48,196 bases of DNA, from IMG/VR virus record IMGVR_UViG_3300028558_000038, positions 1-48,196 of that record; one strand, 5' to 3'. Origin of the DNA: a virus. The translations under genes were made by a program, and so were the position numbers. The notes beneath the pieces were generated by a model. It ran no database searches. It saw nothing but the letters and a program-made list of their open reading frames with translations, and was not told where the DNA came from. Below, piece after piece: positions 1 through 6,598 of the stretch (positions within the stretch are counted from its first letter, which is position 1; each line of letters begins with the position of its first letter).

Positions 1-126
1 CGGGCTTGCAGCGCGGCAGACACACGCTCAATCATCGTTGTCATTTTGCCTCACATTCGATCTGAACAAGGCGCGGCATGTTCGCCGCCAACTTGGCGCG
101 CCTTGTTCGACCGCTGGCGCGGCCTG
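1..126. repeat. Direct terminal repeat, left copy
   Basis: Bases 1-126 are identical to 48070-48195; base 127 (c) differs from 48196 (t). A repeat of this length at the two contig ends fits the k-mer overlap left when a circular or circularly permuted genome is assembled. A true terminal redundancy cannot be excluded. Joining the copies restores an ATGA overlap between the gene at 47850..48113 and the gene at 41..526. Confidence 0.9.
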
Positions 127-526
127 CCTTGCGCATCAGCGCTTGCAGCTTCTTCGGCGGGAGCTTGGCAAGCCTTGCTTGAGCGCCCTTCCGGCCGATG
201 ATCGACATATGCTCGCGCCGCGTCTTTCCGTCGGCCAGCGTGCCACCGTATTTCACCTTGTATTTGAAACGCAGCGCGTCGAGCTCGGGCCCTTGTCTCG
301 GCTTGATGATGAGGTCGAACCCATCGGGATAGAGCGTGTCCATGATGATCTGCAGCGTGCCCCATTGCGCCTGGCGCCCGCTCGGCTGGTCCGCCCACAG
401 CGCCTTAGCGAAGTATCGCTCGGGCAGGCCGGCGAACTCGCTGAATTTCTCCATCGGTAGGTTGAGCGCGATGCGGCGCTGCTCGCACTCCAGCATGATG
501 GCGCGATAAATCGGCTCTGGGGTCAT
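41..526 (-). CDS. Hypothetical phage protein, leftward early operon
   Basis: 161 aa, not assigned to a named family. The N-terminal half (about residues 1-75) is predicted alpha-helical with a possible helix-turn-helix (SEFAGLPERYFAKAL), and the C-terminal half is very rich in Lys and Arg, so nucleic-acid binding is plausible. The ATG at 526 overlaps the stop of the upstream gene as ATGA. Its own stop overlaps the next ATG as ATGA once the circle is closed (position 44 equals 48113). It therefore belongs to the leftward early operon, whose other members concern replication and DNA. The function is unknown. Confidence 0.8.
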   Translation of the reverse strand: MTPEPIYRAIMLECEQRRIALNLPMEKFSEFAGLPERYFAKALWADQPSGRQAQWGTLQIIMDTLYPDGFDLIIKPRQGPELDALRFKYKVKYGGTLADGKTRREHMSIIGRKGAQARLAKLPPKKLQALMRKAGRASGRTRRAKLAANMPRLVQIECEAK

Positions 527-1200
527 TCCGCGGCCTCACGCTGCGGCATTGGCACGTTGTTGATGCCGTGCATAATCTTGGAAAGCCGTTCGAGATTTGC
601 CGCCCGTTCCTCCTCTGTGAATTCGATGCGTGGTTCGGCCTGCAGCAACTTGCGCATCTCATCCATGCGGCCGCGGATCTTCCACTCCTCGATCCACGCA
701 AGCTTGCGAAGCACTGCCGGCGCTGGTCGCCACCGAAAATCATGTGGCTCCTTGTCCGTTTTTGCGCTCGCGCCGCGATACCAGCCGCGGATTGCCGATT
801 CCACAGCCCATGTCGGAATGTCATCGAGTGCCATCAGGTAGGCATCACCCGTGGCTTCCGCGCCCGCTTCGCTAGTGCGCTGGCCGGGTAACGCCAGCAT
901 CAAATTCGTGACCAGCACCAGCGTCGCCGCCTCGTAATCCGCGCTCACCGCTGGCGTTTGTGACAGCATCGGCACCAGATCCGCGATGTGTTTCTCCATT
1001 GCCGCACGCTGGGCCGGGTTCGGCATCGATGATGCGGGAAGCGTCATCACCGAACGGTAGCGACCCGTCTGATCGGGCTGCTGCGCCTCTTGCAGCGACG
1101 CGAGCTGCGATGTTGCCCATGCCGGCAAGGATGGCATCTGCGCCGGTCTTCGCGGGTCCGGCAGGGCCAGGGGTTCGAGGAGCGCCAATTCCTGTGCCAT
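523..1200 (-). CDS. Hypothetical protein, possible replication accessory (helicase-loader position)
   Basis: 225 aa from the ATG at 1200, preceded by AAGGAAA; a GTG at 1215 would add five residues. The central part (AYLMALDDIPTWAVESAIRG followed by FRWRPAPAVLRKLA) is a compact helical domain seen in hypothetical proteins of rhizobial phages. It lies directly downstream of the initiator-like gene, the place where lambda-type phages carry a helicase loader. That role is inferred from position only. Its first 329 nt overlap the 3' end of the initiator gene in another frame, and it joins the next gene by ATGA. Confidence 0.75.
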   Translation of the reverse strand: MAQELALLEPLALPDPRRPAQMPSLPAWATSQLASLQEAQQPDQTGRYRSVMTLPASSMPNPAQRAAMEKHIADLVPMLSQTPAVSADYEAATLVLVTNLMLALPGQRTSEAGAEATGDAYLMALDDIPTWAVESAIRGWYRGASAKTDKEPHDFRWRPAPAVLRKLAWIEEWKIRGRMDEMRKLLQAEPRIEFTEEERAANLERLSKIMHGINNVPMPQREAAE

Positions 1201-1870
1201 TCGGCTTTCCTTCACGTTCGAGCATGTTCAAAATCCACGTCCGCCACTTCGCCGGCCAGTTCGGGCTCGTGGCGTTCTTCGACGCACCGGTCCAATAGGT
1301 TTTGAATTTCTCGGCCTCTGTCGCGATGCGCGCGTGCGGGACACTACGGCTGTGCGCGAATTCGAAGCCTTCCGTGGTCAATTTCCAATCATCTGGAATT
1401 CGAGTAGCGCGCTTGCGCGCCTCCGAACGAAGTGAGGAGTTCTGGTCTCTGGCTTCTGGTATCTGGGCTTTATCCCCCCCGTTAACCGGGGGGTTAACCC
1501 CCTCGTTAACCGACACCATTATTTTGGGATTACCCCCGGTTTTACCGTTGCTCTTATCGCGCTCAGCCTTTGCTTTATCCCTCACCATGCGCCGCGAGTA
1601 GATCGTGCCGCCTGCGTCTCGGCTAAGCACCTGCCGCTTCTCAAGTTCACCCATCGCCCGCCGCACTTCAGCAAGCGGACGCCCAACTAGCGATGAAATA
1701 TCTTCAATGGATGGTGCGACGGAATTGATGGTCAGATGGCCGTAGGGCTCGGCCTCGTGCATGTACGTGATGAGGTCTATCCACAAGCCGCGCGCGGCTA
1801 GCGAACACATGCGCAGCCGCGGGTCGGCGCGCCAGTCCGTTGGATAAAACTTCAACCACGGCTGCGTCAT
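872..1870 (-). CDS. Replication initiator-like protein (DUF1376-type N-terminus)
   Basis: 332 aa from the ATG at 1870, chosen because it overlaps the upstream stop as ATGA. The N-terminus WLKFYPTDWRADPRL and the following rGLWIDLITYMHE are typical of the DUF1376 winged-helix domain found in phage replication proteins. A basic linker (residues about 110-175) and a short C-terminal helical part follow. The gene contains iteron-like direct repeats at 1441-1511, as lambda O does with its origin, which supports an initiator role. The last 329 nt are also read in another frame by the next gene, and the final 40 residues are Gly/Ala-rich and may be non-conserved. No experimental function is implied. 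Confidence 0.8.
   Translation of the reverse strand: MTQPWLKFYPTDWRADPRLRMCSLAARGLWIDLITYMHEAEPYGHLTINSVAPSIEDISSLVGRPLAEVRRAMGELEKRQVLSRDAGGTIYSRRMVRDKAKAERDKSNGKTGGNPKIMVSVNEGVNPPVNGGDKAQIPEARDQNSSLRSEARKRATRIPDDWKLTTEGFEFAHSRSVPHARIATEAEKFKTYWTGASKNATSPNWPAKWRTWILNMLEREGKPNGTGIGAPRTPGPAGPAKTGADAILAGMGNIAARVAARGAAARSDGSLPFGDDASRIIDAEPGPACGNGETHRGSGADAVTNASGERGLRGGDAGAGHEFDAGVTRPAH
1441..1511. other. Iteron-like direct repeats inside the initiator gene: candidate replication origin
   Basis: Two ordered repeat sets lie side by side. TCTGG occurs four times at exact 7-base spacing (1441, 1448, 1455, 1462). GTTAACC occurs three times at exact 12-base spacing (1481, 1493, 1505), each core GTTAAC being itself a palindrome. 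The second set encodes a VN-x-x tetrapeptide repeat in the initiator protein. Iterons inside the initiator gene are the arrangement of lambdoid origins. The origin role is an inference. Confidence 0.55.
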
Positions 1871-2343
1871 GCGTTGCGCCGCCCCCGGTAGGCCATACGC
1901 CGATGCCGCGTGCAGTATGGGCCGCATTCGCCCGCGCGCTCGCCGCAGAACATCGTGTCGAGTCCGGCACCCGAGATCGGCCAATGGCAGCGGTCGACGT
2001 CGAGGGCGAGTAGCGTCACCGCGGCGTCGCTCGGCTCGGCCGGGAGATCCATGATGCCTGCTGCCACGGGCTCGCTCGGTGTGGCTCCGAACGCGAACGG
2101 TTGCCGGTGCCGTTTCTGATAGACGCGCGGTGTAGCCGGCTTTTTCGGCATCGAAATCTTGAGCCGTTGCAACTTGCTGTAGAGCATGTCGGGTGTTGGG
2201 CATCCGAGCGCCTCGCGCAGCGCATCGCCCTTTATTCCTTCAGCGACGAGCAATCTGAGTTGCTCGACCTTGGCCTCGGTCCAAAAGGTTTCCGGCTTTG
2301 GCACGTAGCGCGACCGTGGTACTGCGGCTTCCATCAGGCTCAT
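1867..2343 (-). CDS. GcrA-like cell-cycle regulator homologue
   Basis: 158 aa, close to the usual GcrA size. GcrA is an alphaproteobacterial transcription factor that works with sigma70 at promoters methylated on GANTC sites. The N-terminus (residues about 17-55: TFWTEAKVEQLRLLVAEG, then DALREALGC) matches the GcrA helix-turn-helix. The C-terminus has the family signature CHWPI...MFCGE...GPYCTRHRRMAY (residues about 118-152), with Cys and His residues spaced as in GcrA. The start follows GAGGT, and the stop overlaps the initiator start as ATGA. A phage copy could redirect host cell-cycle transcription or act on phage promoters. Homology is confident; the role in the phage is inferred. Confidence 0.85.
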   Translation of the reverse strand: MSLMEAAVPRSRYVPKPETFWTEAKVEQLRLLVAEGIKGDALREALGCPTPDMLYSKLQRLKISMPKKPATPRVYQKRHRQPFAFGATPSEPVAAGIMDLPAEPSDAAVTLLALDVDRCHWPISGAGLDTMFCGERAGECGPYCTRHRRMAYRGRRNA

Positions 2344-2351
2344 GGGCTACC

Positions 2352-3233
2352 TCAATGTTGTAAAAAAGCGATACGTCGCTTCGTTTGCCAGCACAGCGCG
2401 CACGTCGAGCACGACGATGTTTGCCCGAGTTGCTGCGGGCAGATGATCGCGTCTTCTGGTTTCTGGTAGGGGTGCTCGATCGAGATCGTTGAGCACTCAT
2501 CGACGGGCGCATTCGAGAAGCGAATGGCGAAGCGGTCCCACCGTTCTCCGGCGAGATCGATCAGGCTTTTGGCGATGATATCGTGGTGGTAATCCCAACG
2601 TGCGCTGAAACCGAAAACATGCAGTTCGGGATGTTTGTCGATCAGGCGGCGCCAAAGGTCGACGTATTCGACCGAGTAGAAATCTCCGAGCACATGCAGG
2701 CGCACCGCGAATCCGCCACGATGCTGCATGGCGCGCGCAGCAACTTCATCTTCGAGACGCCGCTCCAGCGCGGCGCCGGCCACAAAGCGCTGGGCAAACT
2801 GCATATGGTTGCCGAAACATGACCGCCAGTGCTTGCAGGCGGTAGGGCACGTCGCGCGCTCTTCGAGCGTGAGCGTAAAGACCGGGAAATCCTTCCAGCG
2901 GCCCTTGGTGATCCGCTTGCCGATTTTGGCGCTGTTAAAAGCGCTTTTCAGCACGTCGAATTCGCCGATATTGACCACGGTGGACGGATAGATTGTTTTT
3001 CCGTCCATCAACGCGGGATGGTCGTAAGCCGGCAGGCTCGCGGACTTGCCGGAAAGCGTCTGCGGCTCCTGGCGGGATAGCGTTACAGCGCCTTCCGAGC
3101 GTAGCTTCATCTTTCCGCCGGCAATCATCCGCGCATAGGAAGGCGTGCATCCGGCGCGCGCGCCGACCTCAGCCCACGATAGCCGCTGGGTAGCGAGCGA
3201 TTTCACCTGATCGTGGTCGACGCGATGCCGCAT
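2352..3233 (-). CDS. GP88-like cysteine-containing phage protein
   Basis: 293 aa from the ATG at 3233, which overlaps the upstream stop as TGATG; a longer in-frame extension to 3344 would run into that gene. Residues about 5-35 look like a helix-turn-helix (LSWAEVGARAGCTPSYARMI). The middle (TCPTACKHWRSCFGNHM, residues about 127-143) and the C-terminal Cys cluster (CPQQLG...CSTCALCW) recall the GP88-type proteins of mycobacteriophages and other phages, which bear several conserved cysteines. Their biochemical role is not known to me. Metal or Fe-S binding is plausible from the Cys spacing only. Confidence 0.75.
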   Translation of the reverse strand: MRHRVDHDQVKSLATQRLSWAEVGARAGCTPSYARMIAGGKMKLRSEGAVTLSRQEPQTLSGKSASLPAYDHPALMDGKTIYPSTVVNIGEFDVLKSAFNSAKIGKRITKGRWKDFPVFTLTLEERATCPTACKHWRSCFGNHMQFAQRFVAGAALERRLEDEVAARAMQHRGGFAVRLHVLGDFYSVEYVDLWRRLIDKHPELHVFGFSARWDYHHDIIAKSLIDLAGERWDRFAIRFSNAPVDECSTISIEHPYQKPEDAIICPQQLGQTSSCSTCALCWQTKRRIAFLQH

Positions 3234-3673
3234 CAGGAGAATTCCTCCCGATCCCAGCCGTCTGCGGTCTTTTTCAACGCGATGAACTTGAACGGATAGA
3301 TCTCGGCAACGACCTTGATGCGGACCCGCGCCGCCTCGCGCCAAAAGCCCTTTGTTTCATGGGCTTCCAGCACGCAATCGCGCGTCAGCACAAAGAAATC
3401 GACCGTAAACCACGCGCCATCGGCCAGCCGCAGTTTGATCGCCTCGTAGCGATACCAAAGGATTTCCCCGGCGCGCTTGAGCATCTCAAGATGCTGGGCA
3501 TACGCGCCTTCGGTCTTGTTCATGCCGTCGTCCGGCATGCGACCGCGCGCAAAAGTGCCAGCCTCATTCACCGGCAGCTTGAACGGCGGTCGGCTCACGT
3601 CGGCGCGAGGAGTCGCCCCGCGCTTCCCGGTGCGCTCCAGAACTTCAGCGAGTTGTTGCTCGCTCCAATTCAT
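3233..3673 (-). CDS. DUF1064 nuclease-like protein
   Basis: 146 aa. The body fits DUF1064, a phage family with a restriction-endonuclease-like fold: TEGAYAQHLEMLKRAGEI, then WYRYEAIKLRLADGAWFTVDF and HETKGFWREAARVRIKV. The Glu, Asp (TVDF) and Glu-x-Lys (EAHETKG) residues can form a PD-(D/E)XK active site. Phage members are thought to process recombination or replication intermediates. It is in the leftward early operon, overlapping both neighbours by one base (TGATG). Confidence 0.85.
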   Translation of the reverse strand: MNWSEQQLAEVLERTGKRGATPRADVSRPPFKLPVNEAGTFARGRMPDDGMNKTEGAYAQHLEMLKRAGEILWYRYEAIKLRLADGAWFTVDFFVLTRDCVLEAHETKGFWREAARVRIKVVAEIYPFKFIALKKTADGWDREEFS

Positions 3674-3939
3674 CAGATCATCCCAAGCGCGTGCATGTAA
3701 GTTTCGAGGATGGTTTCCTGCTCTTTGCGCTGGTCGACGTCCTGCTTGCGCAGGCGGATGATGGTGCGCAGTGCCTTGGTGTCGTAGCCGACGGATTTCA
3801 CCTCCGCGTACACGTCGCGGATATCGTCCGAGATCGTCTTCTTTTCCTCTTCAAGCCGTTCGACGCGCTCGACGAAGGCTTTGAGCTGCTCTTTCGCGAA
3901 CTTGTGCGCGTTGTCGCCTATGGCTGGGGTGTCGGTCAT
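3673..3939 (-). CDS. gapR: GapR-family (DUF2312) DNA-binding protein
   Basis: 88 aa from the ATG at 3939, preceded by GGGAGGG; an upstream ATG at 3966 has no such site. The protein is nearly all DUF2312: [56 protein letters not shown]. GapR is a small coiled-coil nucleoid protein of Alphaproteobacteria that encircles overtwisted DNA ahead of replication forks and polymerases and assists topoisomerases. A phage copy next to the replication genes suggests help with topology during phage replication, or interference with host chromosome regulation. The family call is strong. Confidence 0.92.
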   Translation of the reverse strand: MTDTPAIGDNAHKFAKEQLKAFVERVERLEEEKKTISDDIRDVYAEVKSVGYDTKALRTIIRLRKQDVDQRKEQETILETYMHALGMI

Positions 3940-3990
3940 GGCTTTCCCTCCCCGTTGGCGATCCAAGGCGCGATGCCGACGGCGAGCCGC

Positions 3991-4323
3991 TCAGCCAGCC
4001 GTCCGTAGCTGAGGCTGGACCGCAGTAACGCGCGGGCGATAAAAGTCCGCGTCTGCTCGAGCCAATATCGCTTCGAGCTTGACGAGCCTTGTCCGTAATT
4101 CGTGGAGTTCATTGCGTGCGGCCTCTTTGCGTTTCTCTGAAAGTGCCGCAGCGATCAGTTCGCATTCAGCCTGATCGATTTTGCGGGCCTTGCCGTACCA
4201 AATATCGAACGCACGCCAGTAACTCAGACCAACACGCCGTGCCGCTCGATCGATTGCCGATTTGACTTTCGATCCGCTCGGCCACGGCTCAGACAGTTCG
4301 TGAAGCGCTGCTACAGCGTCCAT
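3991..4323 (-). CDS. Hypothetical protein, first gene of the leftward early operon
   Basis: 110 aa from the ATG at 4323, which has a strong GGGAGG site; upstream in-frame ATGs at 4398 lack one. The segment GSKVKSAIDRAARRVGLSYW followed by RAFDIWYGKARKI resembles a helix-turn-helix seen in small proteins of rhizobial phages. The C-terminal half is a charged helix likely to form a coiled coil. It is separated from gapR by about 50 bases and lies next to a palindrome that may control this operon. DNA binding is inferred. Confidence 0.75.
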   Translation of the reverse strand: MDAVAALHELSEPWPSGSKVKSAIDRAARRVGLSYWRAFDIWYGKARKIDQAECELIAAALSEKRKEAARNELHELRTRLVKLEAILARADADFYRPRVTAVQPQLRTAG

Positions 4324-4332
4324 CAGCAAGAC

Positions 4333-4361
4333 CTCCCAACGAATTTGGGAGTGCTCCCAAA
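4333..4361. promoter_or_regulatory. Palindrome and repeated TTGGGAG box upstream of leftward early operon
   Basis: Bases 4344-4361 form an 18-base inverted repeat (TTTGGGAG, TG, CTCCCAAA), and a third copy of the box, CTCCCAA, lies at 4333-4339. The cluster is 10-40 bases upstream of the first leftward gene. The adjacent run of eight A is on the wrong side for a leftward terminator and gives no U-run for a rightward one, so an operator is more likely than a terminator. Confidence 0.4.
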
Positions 4362-4401
4362 AAAAATGCCGCGTGCTGCGGACATCGAACGGGAGCACAA
4401 A

Positions 4402-4482
4402 ATGGAAATCTTCGGCGACGTGGCGTTTGTGATCTGGATCGGCGCGGCGCTGTTGGCGTCCTGCGTGCCGTGGATCGCGTGA
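4402..4482 (+). CDS. Possible 26-aa membrane peptide
   Basis: The ORF starts at an ATG with GGGAG seven bases upstream and encodes a 26-residue peptide that is almost entirely one hydrophobic segment (DVAFVIWIGAALLASCV). Length and composition fit the tiny membrane peptides common in phage early regions. There is no other support. Confidence 0.35.
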   Translation: MEIFGDVAFVIWIGAALLASCVPWIA

Positions 4483-4691
4483 AATGAGAATTCACGAAGT
4501 GAGCAATTTTGACCTGAAGCGCGGCGGGATTCGGCGTAATGGCGCGCGGATAGTAAACGGTACGTCACGTCAAGCGTCAGAGGCGATAGTGTATCTTTCT
4601 GACCGCTTTTTCTGTGGATATGTCCGATACCGGACGTATGAGAAATCAACCCTCGCGTGCACAATACGCATGCGGCCACAGGGGGAGCGTA

Positions 4692-4982
4692 ATGTCCGAA
4701 CCCGTAAGAATACCGATTATCGAACCGTTCCCGGTTGTGGACGAGGTTTTGAAGGGCATCGTAGCGATAGAACCAATTGGCTCTCTTGCTCGCTGGGTCT
4801 GGTACGCCGAGCAGACCGTGTACGATGCCGGCACCCCGGCGCGAGTTCACATCATCAAACGTCGGATTTGCATCGAGAATACGGACATGGCGCTGCCGGT
4901 GCAGATGGCGCTGGCCTATCTCGGAAACCATGCGCTGGTCACCGCGCCGATCATCTGCCGTTTGCCGGGCCTGCATCACTGA
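4692..4982 (+). CDS. Hypothetical protein, immunity region
   Basis: 96 aa from the ATG at 4692, preceded by GGGGGAG; an in-frame ATG at 4614 has no such site. The family is not recognised. It is a compact mixed alpha/beta sequence without membrane segments. It converges on the Cro-like gene, and the two overlap by seven bases at their stops. The 210 bases upstream hold a short inverted repeat (GTCCG, ATAC, CGGAC at 4622-4635) and a possible promoter, but no gene. Confidence 0.65.
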   Translation: MSEPVRIPIIEPFPVVDEVLKGIVAIEPIGSLARWVWYAEQTVYDAGTPARVHIIKRRICIENTDMALPVQMALAYLGNHALVTAPIICRLPGLHH

Positions 4983-5215
4983 TTGCATGCGACAGCCTCG
5001 GACTGGCTGAGATCTTCGGGCACAAAATCGTTGGCTGTAACGTCACCGCCGCTGGCTTTCGGCAGCGCCACGGCGAGGTCTTTCGACATCCACTGCTTGC
5101 CGTTGCGCAGCCGGTTGATGGTCGAGCGATCACAGGCGCAGCCCGTATCACGGACCTTTTGCGCCATCGCCTCGTCGTCGAGGTCGTTCGCGGTCATGTA
5201 GGCGTCGAGCTTCAT
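4976..5215 (-). CDS. Cro-like helix-turn-helix regulator
   Basis: 79 aa. Residues about 1-50 form a small helix-turn-helix (DDEAMAQKVRDTGCACDRST followed by INRLRNGKQW), like the Cro/YdaS group of phage repressors. It is transcribed away from the CI-like gene, and its start is 12 bases from the operator at 5227-5241, the classical cro/cI arrangement. It is expected to repress the early promoters as the lytic cycle proceeds. The C-terminal 25 residues are acidic and probably flexible. Confidence 0.75.
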   Translation of the reverse strand: MKLDAYMTANDLDDEAMAQKVRDTGCACDRSTINRLRNGKQWMSKDLAVALPKASGGDVTANDFVPEDLSQSEAVACNQ

Positions 5216-5226
5216 GGCCGGGAAAT

Positions 5227-5241
5227 GTGCATATAATGCAC
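5227..5241. promoter_or_regulatory. Repressor operator (site 1)
   Basis: This is a 15-base inverted repeat, GTGCA-TATAA-TGCAC, lying 12 bases upstream of the Cro-like start codon. It matches the other sites at 5296, 5905 and 5939. An unpaired half-site, GTGCA, lies at 5261-5265 between this site and site 2. Confidence 0.7.
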
Positions 5242-5295
5242 GGTCCCGTCAACCCCGATTGTGCATATCGTTCCGTATCAGCGGTTAAAACCCGA

Positions 5296-5310
5296 GTGCA
5301 TAATGTGCAC
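5296..5310. promoter_or_regulatory. Repressor operator (site 2), abutting the repressor start codon
   Basis: The repeat is GTGCA-TAATG-TGCAC. Its last base touches the ATG at 5311, so a bound dimer would cover the translation start region of the repressor gene. This implies tight autoregulation, and probably a leaderless or very short-leader transcript. Confidence 0.7.
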
Positions 5311-5625
5311 ATGGGCAAAAAGCGCTGGAAACGAACGTATTTGAGGGAATGGCGCCTGCACGCCAAACTGACCCAGGCGCAAGCGGCCGAGGAACTCGGC
5401 TATGCCGACCACACCATGCTTTCGAAGGTCGAGCGTGCGGACGAAAAATATAGCCAGGAACTGCTTGAAAACGCCGCGGAACTTTATGGCTGCACCGTCT
5501 TTCAGCTTCTGTATCAGCGCCCCGAGGACGAGGAGAGCCCACATGCGATCATCGAGCGGCTGGATGATCGTCAGAAAAAGCGCGCCGTGCCTCACTTGAG
5601 GGCGATTCTGGACGAGCGGTCATGA
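5311..5625 (+). CDS. CI-like XRE-family repressor
   Basis: 104 aa from the ATG at 5311. Residues about 9-62 are an XRE helix-turn-helix (YLREWRLHAKLTQAQAAEEL followed by GYADHTMLSKVERA). There is no LexA-type protease domain, so any induction must work without RecA-driven self-cleavage. A short C-terminal helix (residues about 75-100) may mediate dimerisation. The alternative in-frame start at 5227 would translate through the operators and is unlikely. The stop overlaps the next gene as ATGA. This is the presumed prophage repressor that acts on the GTGCR-N5-YGCAC sites. Confidence 0.82.
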   Translation: MGKKRWKRTYLREWRLHAKLTQAQAAEELGYADHTMLSKVERADEKYSQELLENAAELYGCTVFQLLYQRPEDEESPHAIIERLDDRQKKRAVPHLRAILDERS

Positions 5626-5888
5626 CCCAAGCCGACATGTACCAGCGCTATCTAGATCAGCAGGCCCATATCGCCACAATTGCCGGCGTTGCGGCGCTGG
5701 CGGTCATCGGGGCGGCCGTACTCGTCGCCGCCATTCTGATCTGGCGGCGTCGCGCTCGCATCCTAGGGACGGCTGACGCCATGGTCGTCACCGCAGGCGC
5801 CCATGCCCTGCGCCTTGGCCGCTCCACCGGTGCCACCGCCGGCCACTACGCGCGCCGCATAACCGAAGCCGCCGACCGCTCCAAATAG
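5622..5888 (+). CDS. Membrane protein co-transcribed with the repressor
   Basis: 88 aa with one strong transmembrane helix at residues about 18-42 (GVAALAVIGAAVLVAAILIW) followed by a basic stop-transfer stretch (RRRAR) and an Ala/Gly-rich tail. It overlaps the repressor stop by four bases, so it is likely expressed in the lysogen. Genes in this place often encode superinfection-exclusion or other prophage-maintenance functions. That role is a guess from position. Confidence 0.65.
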   Translation: MTQADMYQRYLDQQAHIATIAGVAALAVIGAAVLVAAILIWRRRARILGTADAMVVTAGAHALRLGRSTGATAGHYARRITEAADRSK

Positions 5889-5904
5889 CCCCTCCACAGC
5901 TTGC

Positions 5905-5919
5905 GTGCGCATTATGCAC
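5905..5919. promoter_or_regulatory. Repressor operator (site 3)
   Basis: The repeat is GTGCG-CATTA-TGCAC, the exact reverse complement of site 4 at 5939. The two sites lie 19 bases apart and flank a TTGACA hexamer (5927-5932) that could be the -35 element of the rightward early promoter. No convincing -10 is seen at 16-18 bases from it. Confidence 0.65.
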
Positions 5920-5938
5920 ATTCCTGTTGACAGGTAAC

Positions 5939-5953
5939 GTGCATAATGCGCAC
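5939..5953. promoter_or_regulatory. Repressor operator (site 4), rightward early promoter region
   Basis: The repeat is GTGCA-TAATG-CGCAC. It lies between the TTGACA at 5927 and the first gene of the rightward early operon at 5983, so occupation would block the recombination and accessory operon. Confidence 0.65.
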
Positions 5954-5982
5954 ATTGCCTCCATCAAACCGATGGAGCGCCC

Positions 5983-6339
5983 ATGGCCACCCTCACCTTC
6001 GACTTCGAAGAACTCCCCCTGATCGTCTCCGGCGGCTTCGAAGCCGGGCTGGTCAATGGCTCTGCCGAGGTCGGATATCAGGCCGACGGCGAGTTTTTCA
6101 TCAAGGCGATCTGGCTCGACGGCTTTCGTAAGCGGGCCAATGGGTGCGGGTTCACGCAAAACGCGGTGACCGTGGAGCAAGGATCGTGGCTCTACAACGC
6201 GATCCACGAGCAGCTTGAAAACGGCACGTTTAAGGGCCACGTGACGGATGCCGTCGCCGCTGAGCTTTCCGAAATCTCGCCCCGCCCGTTTCCCTCCGAA
6301 CATTCTACGCTGAACCGCGCACAGCAGAGCGCCGCGTGA
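5983..6339 (+). CDS. Hypothetical protein, first gene of rightward early operon
   Basis: 118 aa, family not recognised. The first half is rich in acidic and aromatic residues and looks beta-stranded (TLTFDFEELPLIVSGGFEAG); the second half is helical. Its stop overlaps the next start as TGATG. It follows operators 3 and 4 directly, so it should be among the first proteins made after induction or infection. Confidence 0.7.
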   Translation: MATLTFDFEELPLIVSGGFEAGLVNGSAEVGYQADGEFFIKAIWLDGFRKRANGCGFTQNAVTVEQGSWLYNAIHEQLENGTFKGHVTDAVAAELSEISPRPFPSEHSTLNRAQQSAA

Positions 6340-6461
6340 TGTCGGTCATGCAGAAGGTTCAGGACTTTGCTGGCTCGACCACGCACGCCGGCCGCTATCT
6401 GTGCACGTACATCCTGATCGGCGGCGTGTGGTTTCTCGTCGGCATGGAGCGCACGTCATGA
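6339..6461 (+). CDS. Small single-span membrane protein (40 aa)
   Basis: 40 aa with one hydrophobic segment (LCTYILIGGVWFLVGM) near the C-terminus. It overlaps the gene before it as TGATG and the gene after it as ATGA. This tight coupling supports a real gene despite its size. The function is unknown. Confidence 0.6.
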   Translation: MSVMQKVQDFAGSTTHAGRYLCTYILIGGVWFLVGMERTS

Positions 6462-6598
6462 ACGACGATTTTAACGCGCGCGAAGAACTCATCGAAGCTG
6501 GTTTGCTTTCGACCGCTGCCGAGATCGTCGCCATCGCCCTGTTCTGCGCGATGGTACTGGTGTGGTTCATGGTCCTCGCGCCGGGGCGCGTGTCATGA
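6458..6598 (+). CDS. Small single-span membrane protein (46 aa)
   Basis: 46 aa: an acidic amphipathic N-terminus (NDDFNAREELIEAG), then one transmembrane helix (EIVAIALFCAMVLVWFMVLA). It overlaps both neighbours by ATGA. Together with the preceding 40-aa gene it forms a pair of tiny membrane proteins just ahead of the recombination genes. Confidence 0.6.
   Translation: MNDDFNAREELIEAGLLSTAAEIVAIALFCAMVLVWFMVLAPGRVS

Noticed and set aside
4344-4361. Palindrome followed by eight A, considered as a terminator
   Set aside because: For leftward transcription the T-run precedes the stem instead of following it, and for rightward transcription the following run is A. An operator is more likely.
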